Origin: Ceratopteris richardii | Lineage: Eukaryota; Streptophyta; Polypodiopsida; Polypodiales; Pteridaceae | Direction of reading: 5' to 3' | Length of the DNA: 64,000 nucleotides | Assembly (NCBI GenBank): GCA_020310875.1 | Contig: CM035432.1 | Coordinates: forward strand, 91,231,018-91,295,017 | Shown: one piece after another, positions 23,270-35,652 of the stretch | Numbering within the stretch: position 1 is the first letter of the stretch | How the letters are laid out: every line of letters starts with the position of its first letter | Position numbers and translations under genes: made by a program | Notes under the pieces: generated by a model | The model's input: only the letters and a program-made list of their open reading frames with translations | Databases searched by the model: none | What the model was told of the DNA's origin: nothing

Positions 23270-24399
23270 GGTGGAGAATTAGTTCTCCTATGCGCAACAA
23301 AAACGTGTACTAAACCCTTGTATGTCCAACACTTGGACAAACAACTACACCTTAGATAGCTTGCTGATCTCAATACAAAATTCAAATGGACATGTGCCTT
23401 TAGTCAATCAAAGTAGAAAAAGAGAGATTTCTAACAAGCTATAAATACCTTAATTTGGACAAGTTTTGAATAAGAAACACAACTGACGAGGATGAACTAC
23501 CTATCCACATACGTATGCTAAAGAATTGAACTTCACTATGCAATTGATAGCTCCCTAAATGTATATTCTTTGAAGAAGATATTTGAGAGAAAGAAATAAA
23601 ACACAAATAGCTTTCCAATAAGCTAAAAATCAAGTAATTTGGATGATTTTTTATCAACGAACTCAACAGACCAAAATAGACCACCTACGCACATAAGTAT
23701 ACTCAGAAACTAGACTTCACTCTCTGATGGTTATTTCAGAGAATATAAAGCTTTTGAATGAGATATTTGGGATAGACAACATACATGCAAAGATCTTTCT
23801 AAGAAGCTAAAAAACCAAGCAACTTGGATACATTTGGGTTGGGAAATGTAATTGACCAAAATAGATTACCTATCTACACAAGTATGCTAAAAAACTGGAC
23901 ATCCCTCTTTGATTGATATCTCATAGAATATATAAGCTTTAAGGAGATATTTGAGACAAAGAAAGTAAACTAGATAAGCTTTCCAATGAGTTTCTAAACA
24001 CAAGAAATGGTTACATATACACTACAATATGAGCTTCACAACAGAGCTATGTATAAAATGATGTGTGACTGGAAGGAGTCTATGGGAAGACAAAATGACA
24101 AAATGACTAGATCTGACTATTGGGAGCTCTTGCCTTTTTCTCTCCTTGTTTAGAACATGCTCCCACTCCACTTTTATAAACAATGAGCATGTGAAGAATT
24201 TTTTTACTCCTCCACTCACCACTTTGCCCACTACATGGCACTTACTACAAGGTAGATATTCTATCTTTTACTCATCATGAATTTTGACTAGACTTTTTTT
24301 TCTTTTCTTCTTTTCTCGTCTTTTCCTTTATCTTTATATTTGGCAAATTTATCTAAGCATGGCTCATGTGAAAATGAGCTTGTACATTTATCTTCAACA
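23270..24399 (-). repeat. Copia C 5' LTR
   Basis: About 1.13 kb, aligned by eye with the 3' LTR through both ends (TGTTGAAGATAAATG... on the minus strand). The three tandem sub-repeats of about 185 bp are also present here, so they predate this insertion. Many single-base differences between the two LTRs suggest an old insertion. Confidence 0.92.
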
Positions 24400-25996
24400 C
24401 CCCATACATCTATATGGACTAGCTCCAATAGGTCTCCATTAATGTATCCCTTCTTTGTGAATGGTTGTCTGCGAGATTTGCCAAATTGACAACCACTACA
24501 TTTGTAAATCATGTGTTGTTTGGAGATATTTGGTAGAACTTTGATCCCTACTAATTTTCTTGAGAGACCTTTCCCCTATTTTAGCTAAGCTCTTGTGTCA
24601 AATATCCAATTTTGATAGGGTTTGACTACCATAATTGAACAAAGCAATATTCCTCGTATCTTGGAGCTCCAATGTAAATAGTCTACTTGACTTTTCTCCT
24701 CTTGTTATCCTCTTGAATCCCTGTATGGATCCTCAACAAATGTTCCATTCTTTGTGAATCTAACCTACAATACCTTACTCAATAGGTTCATATTGCCATT
24801 TGAAGTTCTTACATTGCCTATCTCCTCTTTGGACTTCATTTCTATTCCTTGGATCCTCCAAGTTTGAGAGTAGAGCTACATTCCTTGCTACATGATTTGA
24901 ACAACCTAAGTCTATATAGAAAACATATTCATCTGCTTTACCTTGCTTCATGGTCATGTTCATCAGAATTAGTGAATCTTTTCGAGTTCAATCATTTGCA
25001 TAGTTTTTGTAGTCTCTCCTTCCTCTGTATCCTCCTTGATAATTTTTGTTGTTGTAACTATTGTTCTTGTTGAATCTACCTCTTGAGCTTCCATAGACTC
25101 CTCTGTTGTAACTTCTACCTCTTGATTTGTAGGATTCTTGACACAATTCTCAGTAATGTGATTAATTAAGCCACATATGGCACATGGAGAAGAGCTTTGA
25201 GTTCTCCCCCTGCATTCTGTTCCTCCTATGCCTCTTCCTCTAGAGCCTCTACCTCTACTGGCAAAGTTTGCTTGAGTGCTACTACCTTCATCATCAGACT
25301 TTTTACATTTGCCTTTGTTATATTTATTCTTGTTATTATCTATATATACAGTAGAGAACTGATCACCTTTTGAGTTGTTTCCATTCTTCATAAGATTTGC
25401 CTCATGTGTGAATAATTGTCCCATGAGGGTGTTGGAATCAAGAACATGCTTGTCCATGTAGAGGTCCATGGCTATGGTGAAAGCTTCCCATTTGTCATCT
25501 CCCTTTATTCCATTTGCTCAATTGCCTTACTATCTCTTCTTCATCAATAATCTCTTTAATGCTTCCAAGTTAGTTTGCCATATATGTCCATTTCGATGAC
25601 AAAATCAGTCACACTTTGCTTGGGCATCTTCTTGCGTGTAGTGAACTCCATCGATAATTGATTCTTTCTTGCCTTGTTACTTGATGAGAAGAATGCTTCA
25701 AGAGCATTCCAAGTCTCTTGTGAAGTCTTGAAACTTCTGATCTATGGAAGTAAAAAACTAGAGATTGAGTTAAGAATATATGACCTTGCTAGAGCATCCT
25801 TTGAGCACCATGTGTTTAGCCTCTCTTGTTCTTCCTGAGTTGGTGGTCCTTTGCTTCTAAGGATTGGCATGATCTCATCTCCATATATATAACCATAGAG
25901 GTTTCTCCCTTGAAGATAAGGTTCCATTATAAGTGACCACATTGTGTAGTTACCTCAATCCAATTTGTATATGAATGAAGAAAATCCATCTCCCAT
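24400..25996 (-). pseudogene. Copia B gag, protease and pre-integrase part
   Basis: It starts at an ATG at 25,996 (MGDGF), about 15 bases after the PBS. It shows the capsid start MWSLIMEPYLQGRNLYGYI, the Arg/Gly-rich RGRGSRGRGIGG, the zinc knuckle CAICGLINHITENC, the protease motif FYIDLGCSNHVA and the pre-integrase YKCSGCQFGKSRRQPF, ending VHIDVWG. The protease motif has DLG where DSG is expected. The copia C insertion follows after VWG. Frameshifts and stops occur throughout. It belongs to the same family as F and G. Confidence 0.9.
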
Positions 25997-26010
25997 GTTG
26001 ATTTTTTATT

Positions 26011-26070
26011 GCTCTAATACCATTGTGAAGAGATAGAACTGTAGGATCTAAAGATGAGCTAATGTTGCAC
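26011..26070 (-). repeat. Copia B PBS and stub of its 5' LTR
   Basis: TGGTATTAGAGC (minus, 26,022-26,011) is the Met-type PBS with one C-to-T change. About 45 bases of LTR end follow before the sequence switches near 26,070 to the plus-strand LTR of copia E. The rest of the B 5' LTR is absent. Confidence 0.7.
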
Positions 26071-26773
26071 AAAAGTTTCACCTCAATCTTTTGCTTAGTG
26101 CTCCTTCTATGTTTATCCTATTCAGGAATGCTTTTGTACAAGCCTAATTCTATAGTTGAGTGAACTGTGTACAAGTTTTGAGAGTTTAATTGTAATCAAG
26201 CTCAGAGAATTGTAAGTAGGAACATTTACATGTGTAAATGTGAAAAGTGAAGACAGAAATAGGTGCAATCCTGGTGGTCAATGTTTTGATAGATCTCCCT
26301 CCACATTGTAAAGTTTTGCACAGATAAGCACTCATTCTTTAAGTTGAAAGGTAAGCTACTTGTGTCTAAAAGCATTTGAATAAATGGGTTCTAGTTTGGT
26401 AGAACCATGCATTACAAGTTGTAGGTGTCAAAGTCCACTATACAGAAGAACAATTTCAGACATAGGTAGATTGTTTGGAGGAAATATCAAGATCTACTTA
26501 ATTTTTTGGAGAGGTTTAACTTGAAGAAGGTGTGAAAACTTTTGCAGACACCTTCTACAAAGTTTCATTGAAAACTTTCCTCATTTGATCAATCAATGAG
26601 TGGATTAAGAGTAGCAGACTTTTCTAAGTAATCAATTTCTTCATAGTTAGTTCAAAGTTTGATATTTTGGAATTGGTCTTCCAAAATTGGTTGCGATTTT
26701 GAGTTATTCTTGATATAGAGGTTTTCTAACATCAAGGATAACTTGTTCTTTTGCAGATTAACACTCTCCATCA
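26070..26773 (+). repeat. Copia E 5' LTR, truncated at its start
   Basis: It matches the last roughly 700 bases of the 3' LTR (to CTCTCCATCA) with visible divergence. The first roughly 320 bases, including the TCTTGGTGCAGAAC start seen in the 3' LTR, are missing. Confidence 0.85.
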
Positions 26774-26774
26774 A

Positions 26775-26786
26775 TGGTATCAGAGC
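26775..26786 (+). promoter_or_regulatory. Primer-binding site of copia E
   Basis: TGGTATCAGAGC one base after the LTR end CCATCA. It is a perfect tRNA-Met type site. Confidence 0.9.
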
Positions 26787-27005
26787 AGGAGTTATCAAAA
26801 TTGAAGAAAGGAGGACCCTGACTGTTGCATATCTACATAAATCAATCCTTGAAGATTCAAAGGGTGAAATTTTGAAGTGAAAGCTAGAGAAGGAGGCCTA
26901 AAGCTATCAAGAAGATCAAAAGGAACTACATTCGAAGTAAAGGTACATTCATTATTCAAAAAGCTTGAAGAATTTATTGCACATGTGAAGAAGGGATGGG
27001 AGATT
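26787..27005 (+). other. Copia E leader and first three gag codons
   Basis: The leader ends with ATG GGA GAT at 26,996-27,004, after which copia F is inserted. The continuation of the same codon frame is found at 33,406 on the far side. AGATT at 27,001-27,005 is the left copy of the F target duplication. Confidence 0.85.
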
Positions 27006-28064
27006 TGTTGGTGTAAATCACAAGCCTACACATTTGGCTTGGAAGACATCATGAAGACTCCACATGCATGAAGAACCATAGGAACATATGATAGTGGTTT
27101 ATTACCACTTTACCTCATTGTAAAAGTCTAATTTGGCTTAGAATCTTTTGTAATTACCTACCTAAGTGATTCGTGGAAAAGTAGATCACTTGATTGAGAG
27201 AATATCTCAAAACTTTTAGATGCTTGATCATAGGAAGCCAAAGATTTGAATTTGAATTCAAATCCTAAGTCATTTCCTATAAAATTGGATGTGAGAAAGT
27301 CGCGGGTAGATCACTCCATTCCCTAGGCTCATTCTGTTGAGCTTGAGTGTGTGTAAGGACTATACCATAGCCTATACCTCTCTACACCATTTGGCAATGC
27401 TAGACATGCCAATGGGATTGTACACAATTGTTAATCAATAGATACATTTACATCATTCATCTCTGTATTCACTGCTTGTCTACTCCAAAGTTTGTTAACT
27501 TGTCAAGGGCATATCTCGGTCAATACTACTCCAAATTCAGTTATTCAAAGCTTGTTGGATTCAGCTCAAATTCATCTATATGCTGCCAAATTTTGAAGTG
27601 ATTTCCTTCAGCCAATTCAGAGAAATCGTCGTCAAGGTGCTCATTGGTCTATCTCTGCTACAGTCCTAAAAAGTCGGGGGTATAGCTGATTTTGCTAAAT
27701 CAATTTCTCTGAGTATAGTTTGTAATTTTACATCATTCCACTTGCAAATGTTAGCTTACTAAGCTAATTGAATACCCCTAGAAGGAATTTTATCAATTGC
27801 TACTGTCCTGGTCACACTGAGCAAAACATTGAGCAGGTGTCAAGACCAAAATAGAAGGTTTTCTTGACTTTGTGACTTCCAAAGTTATCTGTTTTGATTC
27901 AATCATTGCACACATCATTTCCAAAGGACATAGGCTATTTCTTGGTGTCATTGGGAAGCTAAGGAAGTATACTAATCAACTCTGAAGCTAAAGAGGGCTG
28001 GTACAAAGCAGGTTTTAGCCGTACCTACTCAATCTCTTGGATCATCCATCCATTTCTCCCAACA
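27006..28064 (+). repeat. Copia F 5' LTR
   Basis: It starts TGTTGGTGTAAATCAC and ends TTTCTCCCAACA. It contains the promoter region for the element. I did not find a convincing consensus TATA box. Confidence 0.95.
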
Positions 28065-28065
28065 G

Positions 28066-28077
28066 TGGTATCAGAGC
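28066..28077 (+). promoter_or_regulatory. Primer-binding site of copia F
   Basis: TGGTATCAGAGC, one base after the LTR end, tRNA-Met type. Confidence 0.95.
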
Positions 28078-28089
28078 AAATAAGGTAAA

Positions 28090-31000
28090 ATGGGAGATGG
28101 TTTTCCTTCATTTATTGACGAATTGGACAGGAACAACTATCAAGCATGGTCTCTAAGGATGAAGACCTACTTACAAGGAAGGAGTCTCTATGGATACATC
28201 TCAGGAGATGAGGAATTGCCCTCATTCAAAGCAAGAGGTTTGCCAACCAAGGAGGAGCAAGAAAAACTCAACACATGGTGTGCAAGGGATGCATTGGCAA
28301 GGTCCTATTTACTCAACTCTATACCTGACTTTCTTTTACCTCATATCAGAAATTGTAAGACTTCCCAAGAGACTTGGGAAACCTTGTCATCATATTTTTC
28401 CTCTAATACAAGGGCTAGGAAAAATCAGTTGTGGATTGAATTCACAACACTAAGGAAGCAACCTAAGCAAGCTGTTTCAGAATTTGTGACCAAGATCAAA
28501 GATGTTGCAGATCAGTTAGCAAGCATAGAAGAAGAAATTGAAGAAGAACAAATTGTAAGGCAGGTAATTAATGGAATCAAGGCTGATGACAAGTGGGAAA
28601 GCTTCACCACTGCAATGGATCTCTACATGGACATGCACACTCCAGATCTTACAACTCTCATGGGTCAACTATTCACACATGAAGCAAAGCTTACCAAGAG
28701 TGGAGATACTACCAAAGGTAACAACTCTTCTGCCCTATACACTGATAAGAAATCTAAGGATAAAGGCAAGAGTAAGAAGGTGGAAGATGAATGCTCTACC
28801 TCCCAAGCCAACTATGCAGGGAGAGGTAGATCTTCAAGAGGTAGGGGCAGAGGAGGTAAGCAAGGTAGGGGGAGACCCTATAACTCATCACCATGTAACA
28901 TTTGTGGTTTGTCAAACCACACCACAGATGAGTGTTACAGGAATTACAAAAATGAGAGAGGAAGAGGCTACCGAAGAGGTGGATACTCTCAGTCTAGAGG
29001 AAGGTTCAACCATCACCAAGGTCACAACAACAGTTATAACAACAACTACAACAACAATTACAATGGCAACTACCAAGGAGGATTTAGAAACAGAAAGGAC
29101 TACAACAACTACACAGAGGAGCAAGATGACTCTCTCTTGATCATGAATATGACTTCAAAGTCAGGTACAAATGATGATCACCTATTTTATATTGATTCAG
29201 GGTGTTCAAATCATGTGGCTGGTAATGTGGCACTACTCTCTGATCTTGAGGAACCTAAAGGTAAACACCAAGTCCAAACAGGTGATGATACAAAGCATTC
29301 TATAGTTAAAGTTGGAAATGTGAAAACTTGTGATGGTAATCAGAATTTGTTGAGCGGAGTACTTTATGTACCTACAATTACAAAGAACTTAATGAGTGTT
29401 GGTCAGATTGTAGAGAAAGGGTTGCAGGTCAGATTCAATCAGTATGGAGCATTTGTGGAGGACCCAAGACATGGATTCAAAAGGATAGCTAAAGGAGAAA
29501 AATCATGTAGACTTTTCACTTTTGAGTTGGAAGATACAAAGAACATTCCATTATACAGTTATAAAGATCAAACACTTTTAGAGCTTGAGATTTGGCACAA
29601 GAGATTGGGGCACATAGGAGAAAGGACCTTGAAGCAAATGTGCAGGGACCAATGTGTGCTTGGGATACCTAATGTATCCAAGCAACATATGATTTACAAG
29701 TGTGGTGCTTGTCAATTTTGTAAGTCTCACAGGTTACCCTTCTCCAAGAAAGGATATATGCATGAAGACTATCTAGAGCTTGTACACACAGATGTATGGG
29801 GACCTAGCGAAGACCCCTCAATTTCAGGTTCAAGGTACTATGTGTCTTTTATTGATGACTATAGCAGATGGGCTGTATTATACTTTATGAAGCACAAGGA
29901 TGAAGTATTTAATTGTTTTAAGAAATATCTTGCATTAGTTGAAAATCAGACAGGAAGGAATTTAAAGAGGCTAAGGTCAGATGGAGGAGGTGAGTACTTC
30001 TCCAATGAATTTGAGGACTTCTTGCAGGACAGAGGCATCAAAAGGGAAATAACCACAAGGTACTCTCCTGAACAGAATGGGGTAGCTGAAAGAAGAAATA
30101 GGTTAATAGTTGAGACAACTAGATCTATGCTTAATGAGAAGAAATTACTTAACTATCTATGGGCAGAGAGTGTCTCTACTGCCACCTATCTCATAAACAG
30201 GTTACCATCAAAGTCACTTGATGGTATGACACCATATGAAGCATGGCATGGTAAGAGACCATCATTGGATCACTGCAAAATTTTTGGATGTGTAGCATAT
30301 GTACACATTCCTTCACATGTAAGAGGAAAGCTAGATCCAAAGGCTGACAAATGTATTTTCATTGGATATGATTTAAATGGTTATAGGTTTTTTAACCCTA
30401 CCAACAAGGGATTTATGGTAAGCAGAGATGTGATCTTTGATGAGAATGATTCTTGGTATGAGAATGAATGCAGGAAGGTCAAACTACCCTATGATTTGGA
30501 AGAGGAATTTCCAAAACTTACAAAGGAGGAACCAACTCAGAAAGAAGACTCAAGTTCAGATGATGAAGATACAATCAACCTTGAAGAGTTCAAGGCATGG
30601 AAGTCCAAAGGCAAAATGAAGATGAAGAAGCTTGAGGACATACCAAAATCTTCAACTCAATCAATCAGAAGGTCTCAAAGAGAGAGCAAAAAACCTATCA
30701 AATATGGGTATGATACATCTCTTGTTACTAAACATTCAATTTATCTTGCAAATGATTTTCTAAATGAAGAACCAGGATCATATGAAGAAGCAATCACAAA
30801 ATTAGAATGGAAGGAAGCTATGGATGAGGAGATTGAAGCACTCAAGGAGAGTGATACATGGGAGTTAGTACCCAAGAAGGACTCCATGAAGGTAATAGGA
30901 TCCAGATGGATCTATAAATTGAAAAGAAATTCTGATGGCACAATTAACAGGTACAAGGCCAGATTAGTAGCCAAGGGTTTTGCACAAACCCAAGGCATTG

Positions 31001-32301
31001 ACTATGAAGAAACATTTTCTCCTGTGGCCAAGATGCCAACAATCAGAGTGTTGGTGAGTGTGGCTGCATCAAAGAATTGGAACATGTACCAATTGGATGT
31101 CAAGAATGCTTTCTTGAATGGATGGATTTCAGAAGAGGTTTATATGTCACAACCTCCTGGCTATGAAGACCCTAAGAAAGTAACTTATGTTTGAAAATTA
31201 AAGAAGGCTTTATATGGATTGAAGCAGGCACCTAGGGCATGGAATCACAGGCTAACTACATACCTCCAAGACCAAGGTTTTGTCATGAGTAAGGTTGACA
31301 CTTCTCTGTTCATTAAGAGAAGTAATTCAGAGGTAATCTATCTTTGTGTTTATGTTGACGACATCATCATTACAGGCAATGATGTAAATGGAATCAGAAG
31401 CATCAAAAGCCAGATGATGAAGGAATTCAAGATCAATGATCTTGGATTATTGAAGTATTTTTTGGGACTTGAATTAGTTTACACTAACTCAGGAATATAC
31501 ATTACTCAGAAGAAGTATGTGCAGGACATGTTGAAGAAATTTCACTTGCAGGATGCTAAAGCAGCAAGCACTCCAATGGAGGTGAACTTAAAGCTAAGTG
31601 CCCATGAAGGTGATGAAGTCCAAGACATTACAAGTTATCAAAGTATGGTAGGTAGCTTGAACTATGCTACCTTAACTAGAACTGACATTGCATATGGAGT
31701 TAGTGTGCTAAGTCAATTTATGCACAAGCCAAGGATACTTCACTTAGAGGCTGCGAAAAGAATCTTGAAGTATCTCAAGGGTACACAGAACCATGGTTTG
31801 TACTTTCCTTACACTTTAGATATTGACATAAAAGTTTATTCAGATGCAGATTGGGCAGGATGCAAGGATGATAGGAGAAGCACTTCAGGATACATTTCTT
31901 TTGCAGGTGACAAACCAATTTCATGGTCTACAAAGAAGCAACCAACTGTTGCATTGTCTTCTACAGAAGCAGAGTATAGAGGGCTAGCTAATGCCAGTCA
32001 AGAAGCAATTTGGATTAAGCTTTTGTATTCAGAATTGGGCTTATATACTAGGCCTCCAATTATCTTTGGAGATAATACAAGTTCTCTTCACCTTGCAGCT
32101 AATCCTATCTATCATGCCAGGACCAAACACATAGAAGTTCATTATCATTATGTGAGAGAGAAGTTGCTAAGCAAGGACATTCAGCTGACCTACGTGTCAA
32201 CCAACATGCAATGTGCAGATTTGCTAACTAAAGCTTTGGATGGGACCAAACTTTGCAGGTTCAAATCTATGATTGGATTGCAGGATGTACTTGAAGATTG
32301 A
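28090..32301 (+). CDS. gag-pol: Copia F gag-pol polyprotein, one internal TGA
   Basis: The single frame from ATG 28,090 (13 bases after the PBS) to TGA 32,299 is 1403 codons, interrupted only by TGA at 31,192-31,194 (codon 1035). Domains in order: capsid, about 15-215; zinc knuckle [14 protein letters not shown] from 269; protease DSGCSNHV from 369; pre-integrase [11 protein letters not shown] near 500. The integrase has Asp at about 568 (HTDVW), Asp at about 631 (RSDGGGEYF) and Glu at about 667 (NGVAERRNR), the D-D-35-E spacing. RT follows with YVDD at about 1090, then RNase H with [16 protein letters not shown] and GDNTSSLH. All catalytic residues are kept. The TGA lies where [12 protein letters not shown] is usual, so a Cys codon was probably hit. 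Readthrough is possible but unsupported. Confidence 0.95.
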
Positions 32302-32330
32302 AGATGAAGAATTAAGCCAAAATGTTTGGC

Positions 32331-32342
32331 TTGAGGGGGAGC
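32331..32342 (+). promoter_or_regulatory. Polypurine tract of copia F
   Basis: TTGAGGGGGAGC immediately before the 3' LTR. The same tract with small changes precedes the 3' LTRs of C, E and H. Confidence 0.92.
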
Positions 32343-33400
32343 TGTTGGTGTAAATCACAAGCCTACACATTTGACTTGGAAGACATCATGAAGACTCCAC
32401 ATGCATGAAGAACCATAGGAACATATGCTAGTGGTTTATTACCACTTTACCTCATTGTAAAAGTCTAATTTGACTTAGAATCTTTTGTAATCACCTACCT
32501 AAGTGATTCGTGGAAATGTAGATCACTTGATTGAGAGAATATCTCCAAACTTTTAGATGCTTGATCATAGGAAGCCAAAGATTTGAATTTGAATTCAAAT
32601 CCTAAGTCATTTCCTATAAAATTGGATGTGAAAAAGTCGCAGGTAGATCACTCCATTCCCGAGGCTCATTCTGTTGAGCTTGAGTGTGTGTAAGGACTAT
32701 ACCATAGCCTACACCTCTCTACAATTTGGCAATGCTAGACATGCCAATGGGATTGTACACAATTGCTAATCAATAGATACATTTACATCATTCATCTCTG
32801 TATTCACTGCTTGTCTACTCCAAAGTATGTTAACTTGTCAAGGGCATATCGCGGTCAATACTACTCCAAATTTAGTGATTCAAAGCTTGTTGGATTCATC
32901 TGAAAGGCATCTATATGCTGCAAAAGTTTTGAAGTGATTTCATTCAGCCAATTCAGAGAAATTGTCGTCGAGGTGCTCACTGGTCTATCTCTGCTACAGT
33001 CCTAAAAAGTTGGGGGTATAGCTAATTTTGCTAAATCAATTTCTCTGAGTATAGTTTGTCATTTTACATCATTCCACTTGCAAATGTTAGCTTAGTAAGC
33101 TAATTGAATACCCCTAGAAGGAATTTTATCAATTGCTACTGTGCTGGTCACATTGAGCAAAACATTGATCAGGTGTCAAGACCAAAATCAAACGTTTTCT
33201 TGACTTTCTGACTTCCAAAGTTATCTGTTTTGATTCAATCATTGCACACATCATTTCCAAAGGACATAGGCTATTTCTTGGTGTCATTGGGAAGCTAAGT
33301 AAGTCTACTAATCAAGTATAAAGCTAAAGAGGGCTGGTACAAAGCAAGCTTTAGCAGTACCTACTCAATCTCTTGGATCATCCATCCATTTCTCCCAACA
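32343..33400 (+). repeat. Copia F 3' LTR
   Basis: Same ends as the 5' LTR, followed by the AGATT duplication and then the gag of copia E. Confidence 0.95.
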
Positions 33401-33405
33401 AGATT

Positions 33406-34760
33406 CTCTTTAGATAGAGAAATCGGATAGAGAAAACTATCCGGCTTGGTCAATGAGGATGGAAGCTCATCTTATAAGAAAAGATTTGATAGGATACATC
33501 ACAGGTGAAGAAGAGAAACCAAAATTTAGAGATCCTAGTGTTCCAACTAGGGAAGAGCTATTAGATTTGAAGACATGGATGAAGAATGATGCTCAAGCAA
33601 GGAGCATCATCTACATGGGAGTCAATGATTGCTTGCTACCTCACATTAGAGGAATTGAAAGTGCAAGTGACATATGGAATGCTTTGGAGGAGAATTTTCA
33701 AAACAATACAAATTCAAGGAAGGCATCTTTATGGGCAGAGTTCACTACATTAAAAAAGAAATCTTCTAAATCTATTTTTGATTATGTAGCAAGGGTGAAG
33801 GACATTGAAGATGCATTAGGAACAGTTGATGAAGATATTGAAGAGGAAAAATTGGTCAGACAAATTCTGACAAGTTTGAGAGGAGATGGTAAGTGGAATC
33901 CATTCATTCTATCCACTGAATTGTCACTAGATCATTTCACTCCTGATTTGAATCAATTGCTAGGTTATATGCTAACCTTTGAACAAGATGTCAAAGGAGA
34001 TGTTGATAAAAGTATAGGTCAAGGAATGTATTCAAAGGACAAGAAGAAGATTAACAAAGGCAAGAAACATTTGAATGAAGATGAAGGCACTACTAGTCAA
34101 GCTAACTTCGTAAGAGGAAGAGGTGGTGGCAAAGGAAGAGGAAGATGCAGAAGCAATAAAGATGGTGTCAAAGCTTACTGGATTTGTGGTAAGACTAATC
34201 ACTTAGCTCATGAAGGTTGGCATAATAATCAGAATGTTGGAGGATATCATCAAGACTTTAATTCAAGCGGAAGAGGTGGTAGAAATCAGAGAGGTGATTT
34301 CAGAGGTAGAGGTAGTAGAGGCTACTTTGGAATAAATGTAGGTAGAGGTTTTCAAAGTCAATCCTACAACAATACCTACTACAATTATGCTTCATATCAG
34401 AAGGAGGATTCAACCTTAATTATGAATGCAAAATGTGAAAGACAAAGTGAAGATCAAAGAGTCTTCTACATTGACTCAAGGTGTAGCAATCATTTGAGTG
34501 GCAATATAGCTTTGATGACTGATTTGGAGAATAAGGTGAGTAATAACACCAATGTTGGTCATGCCTTGTTCACCTATGGAGGACATAAGATCTCTGAGTT
34601 AGATCTTTGGCATAAAAGGCTTGGTCGTTTTAATGAAAGAGATATTAAGGATATGATCAATAATGGTTTAGCGCTTGGATTACCTAATGTTGCAGGTCAA
34701 CACATGACATACAGATGTGAAGCATGTCAATTAGGTAAAGCTCATAAGCAACCATATTAA
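33406..34760 (+). pseudogene. Copia E gag and protease remnant
   Basis: It resumes the gag frame from codon 3 across the F insertion. A TAG lies near 33,412, then ENYPAWSMRMEAHLIRKDL and a capsid of about 200 residues. An Arg/Gly tail and a zinc knuckle with Gly-Trp in place of the last Cys spacing (WICGKTNHLAHEGWH) follow, then protease YIDSRCSNHLSG. The protease has DSR for DSG and is shortened by deletion before LDLWHKRLG. The last part is the pre-integrase finger CEACQLGKAHKQPY and a TAA. Confidence 0.9.
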
Positions 34761-35652
34761 AAGCTAGGTTTCATGTATTCAGAGAAGCTTGAATTGGTGC
34801 ATACAGATGTGTGGGGAACATCAAAGGACTTTAGTAGTAATGGTTCAAGATAATGTGTGATTTATGTTGATGATTCTACCAGGTGGATCCCCATATATGT
34901 GATCAAAGATAAATGAGAGGTGTTCAATACATTTAAACATTATCATGTGTATGCGGAGAGAATCACAGGACAAAAATTGAAGAGACTAAGGTCAGATGGA
35001 GGGGGTAAGTATTTCTCTAATGAGTTTACTAACTACTTGTGGAATGCAAGTATAAATGAAGGAACATTGAACCAAAAGAAAGGTAAATCAAATATTCAAG
35101 TATTTGATGAAGACGAGACCAATGAAGCATTAGTTGAAGTTGAAGAAGCGCCAAGGTTTGATCTAGAATGTGATGAACCAGAAACTTCAAGAAGTGGAGA
35201 ACTCAAAAGATCATCAAGGCACAAATGGAAATCTACAAGGTATATCTATGATACTTCATTTTTTACCACTAAATATTATGCTTATATGGTGAAAGCAGAG
35301 GAAGACCCTTTTACATATGAAGAGGCAAAAGGTAAGGAAAATTGGGAGAAAGCTATGCAGGAGGACTATGATGCATTGATGGAAAATGAGACTTGGAATT
35401 TGGTTCCTAAATCAAATAGTCAAAAGATTATTGGATGCAAATGGGTCTACAAGACAAAGAGGTATGCAGATGGAAGTGTGTCTATATATAAAGCTAGACT
35501 TGTTGTGAAAGGGTATGTTTAGACATATGGTATATATTATGATGAGACTTATAGTCGAGTGGCAAAGATGACAACTGTAAGGACTCTCATAGCCATTGCT
35601 GCATGTAAAGGTTGGAAGCTATGTCAATTAGATATGAAGAATGCTTTTCTAA
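34761..35652 (+). pseudogene. Copia E integrase remnant and RT amino part
   Basis: It reads [15 protein letters not shown], a TAA, IYVDDSTRWIPIYV, a TGA, then [15 protein letters not shown]. Here the integrase is cut: from about 35,040 the sequence jumps into the linker region (FDEDETNEALVEVEE), so the catalytic Glu and the C-terminal half are deleted. RT begins with NETWNLVPKSNSQKIIGCKW and RLVVKGYV, followed by a TAG at 35,521 and [12 protein letters not shown] near 35,635. Confidence 0.88.

Larger units (their letters stand above)
19091..24399 (-). mobile_element. Copia C, complete LTR to LTR, internally deleted
   Basis: LTRs at 19,091-20,229 and about 23,270-24,399 face each other in direct orientation. 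There is a Met-type PBS next to the right one and a polypurine tract next to the left one. The flanking five bases are CCCCA on both sides (19,086-19,090 and 24,400-24,404), a target-site duplication. The coding part lacks most of gag and protease. It is inserted within the DVWGP codons of the copia B integrase. Confidence 0.93.
27006..33400 (+). mobile_element. Copia F, complete and nearly intact
   Basis: The LTRs are 1059 and 1058 bp (27,006-28,064 and 32,343-33,400) with TGTTGG...CCAACA ends. PBS, one long gag-pol frame and polypurine tract are all in place. The five-base target duplication AGATT lies at 27,001-27,005 and 33,401-33,405. The LTRs differ from each other by scattered single bases (a few percent by eye), so it is not brand new, yet it is the youngest insertion of this nest by position. 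Confidence 0.96.

Noticed and set aside
28912..29124. Val-rich minus-strand frame in copia F gag
   Set aside because: Reverse of an Asn/Tyr-rich gag segment; shadow.
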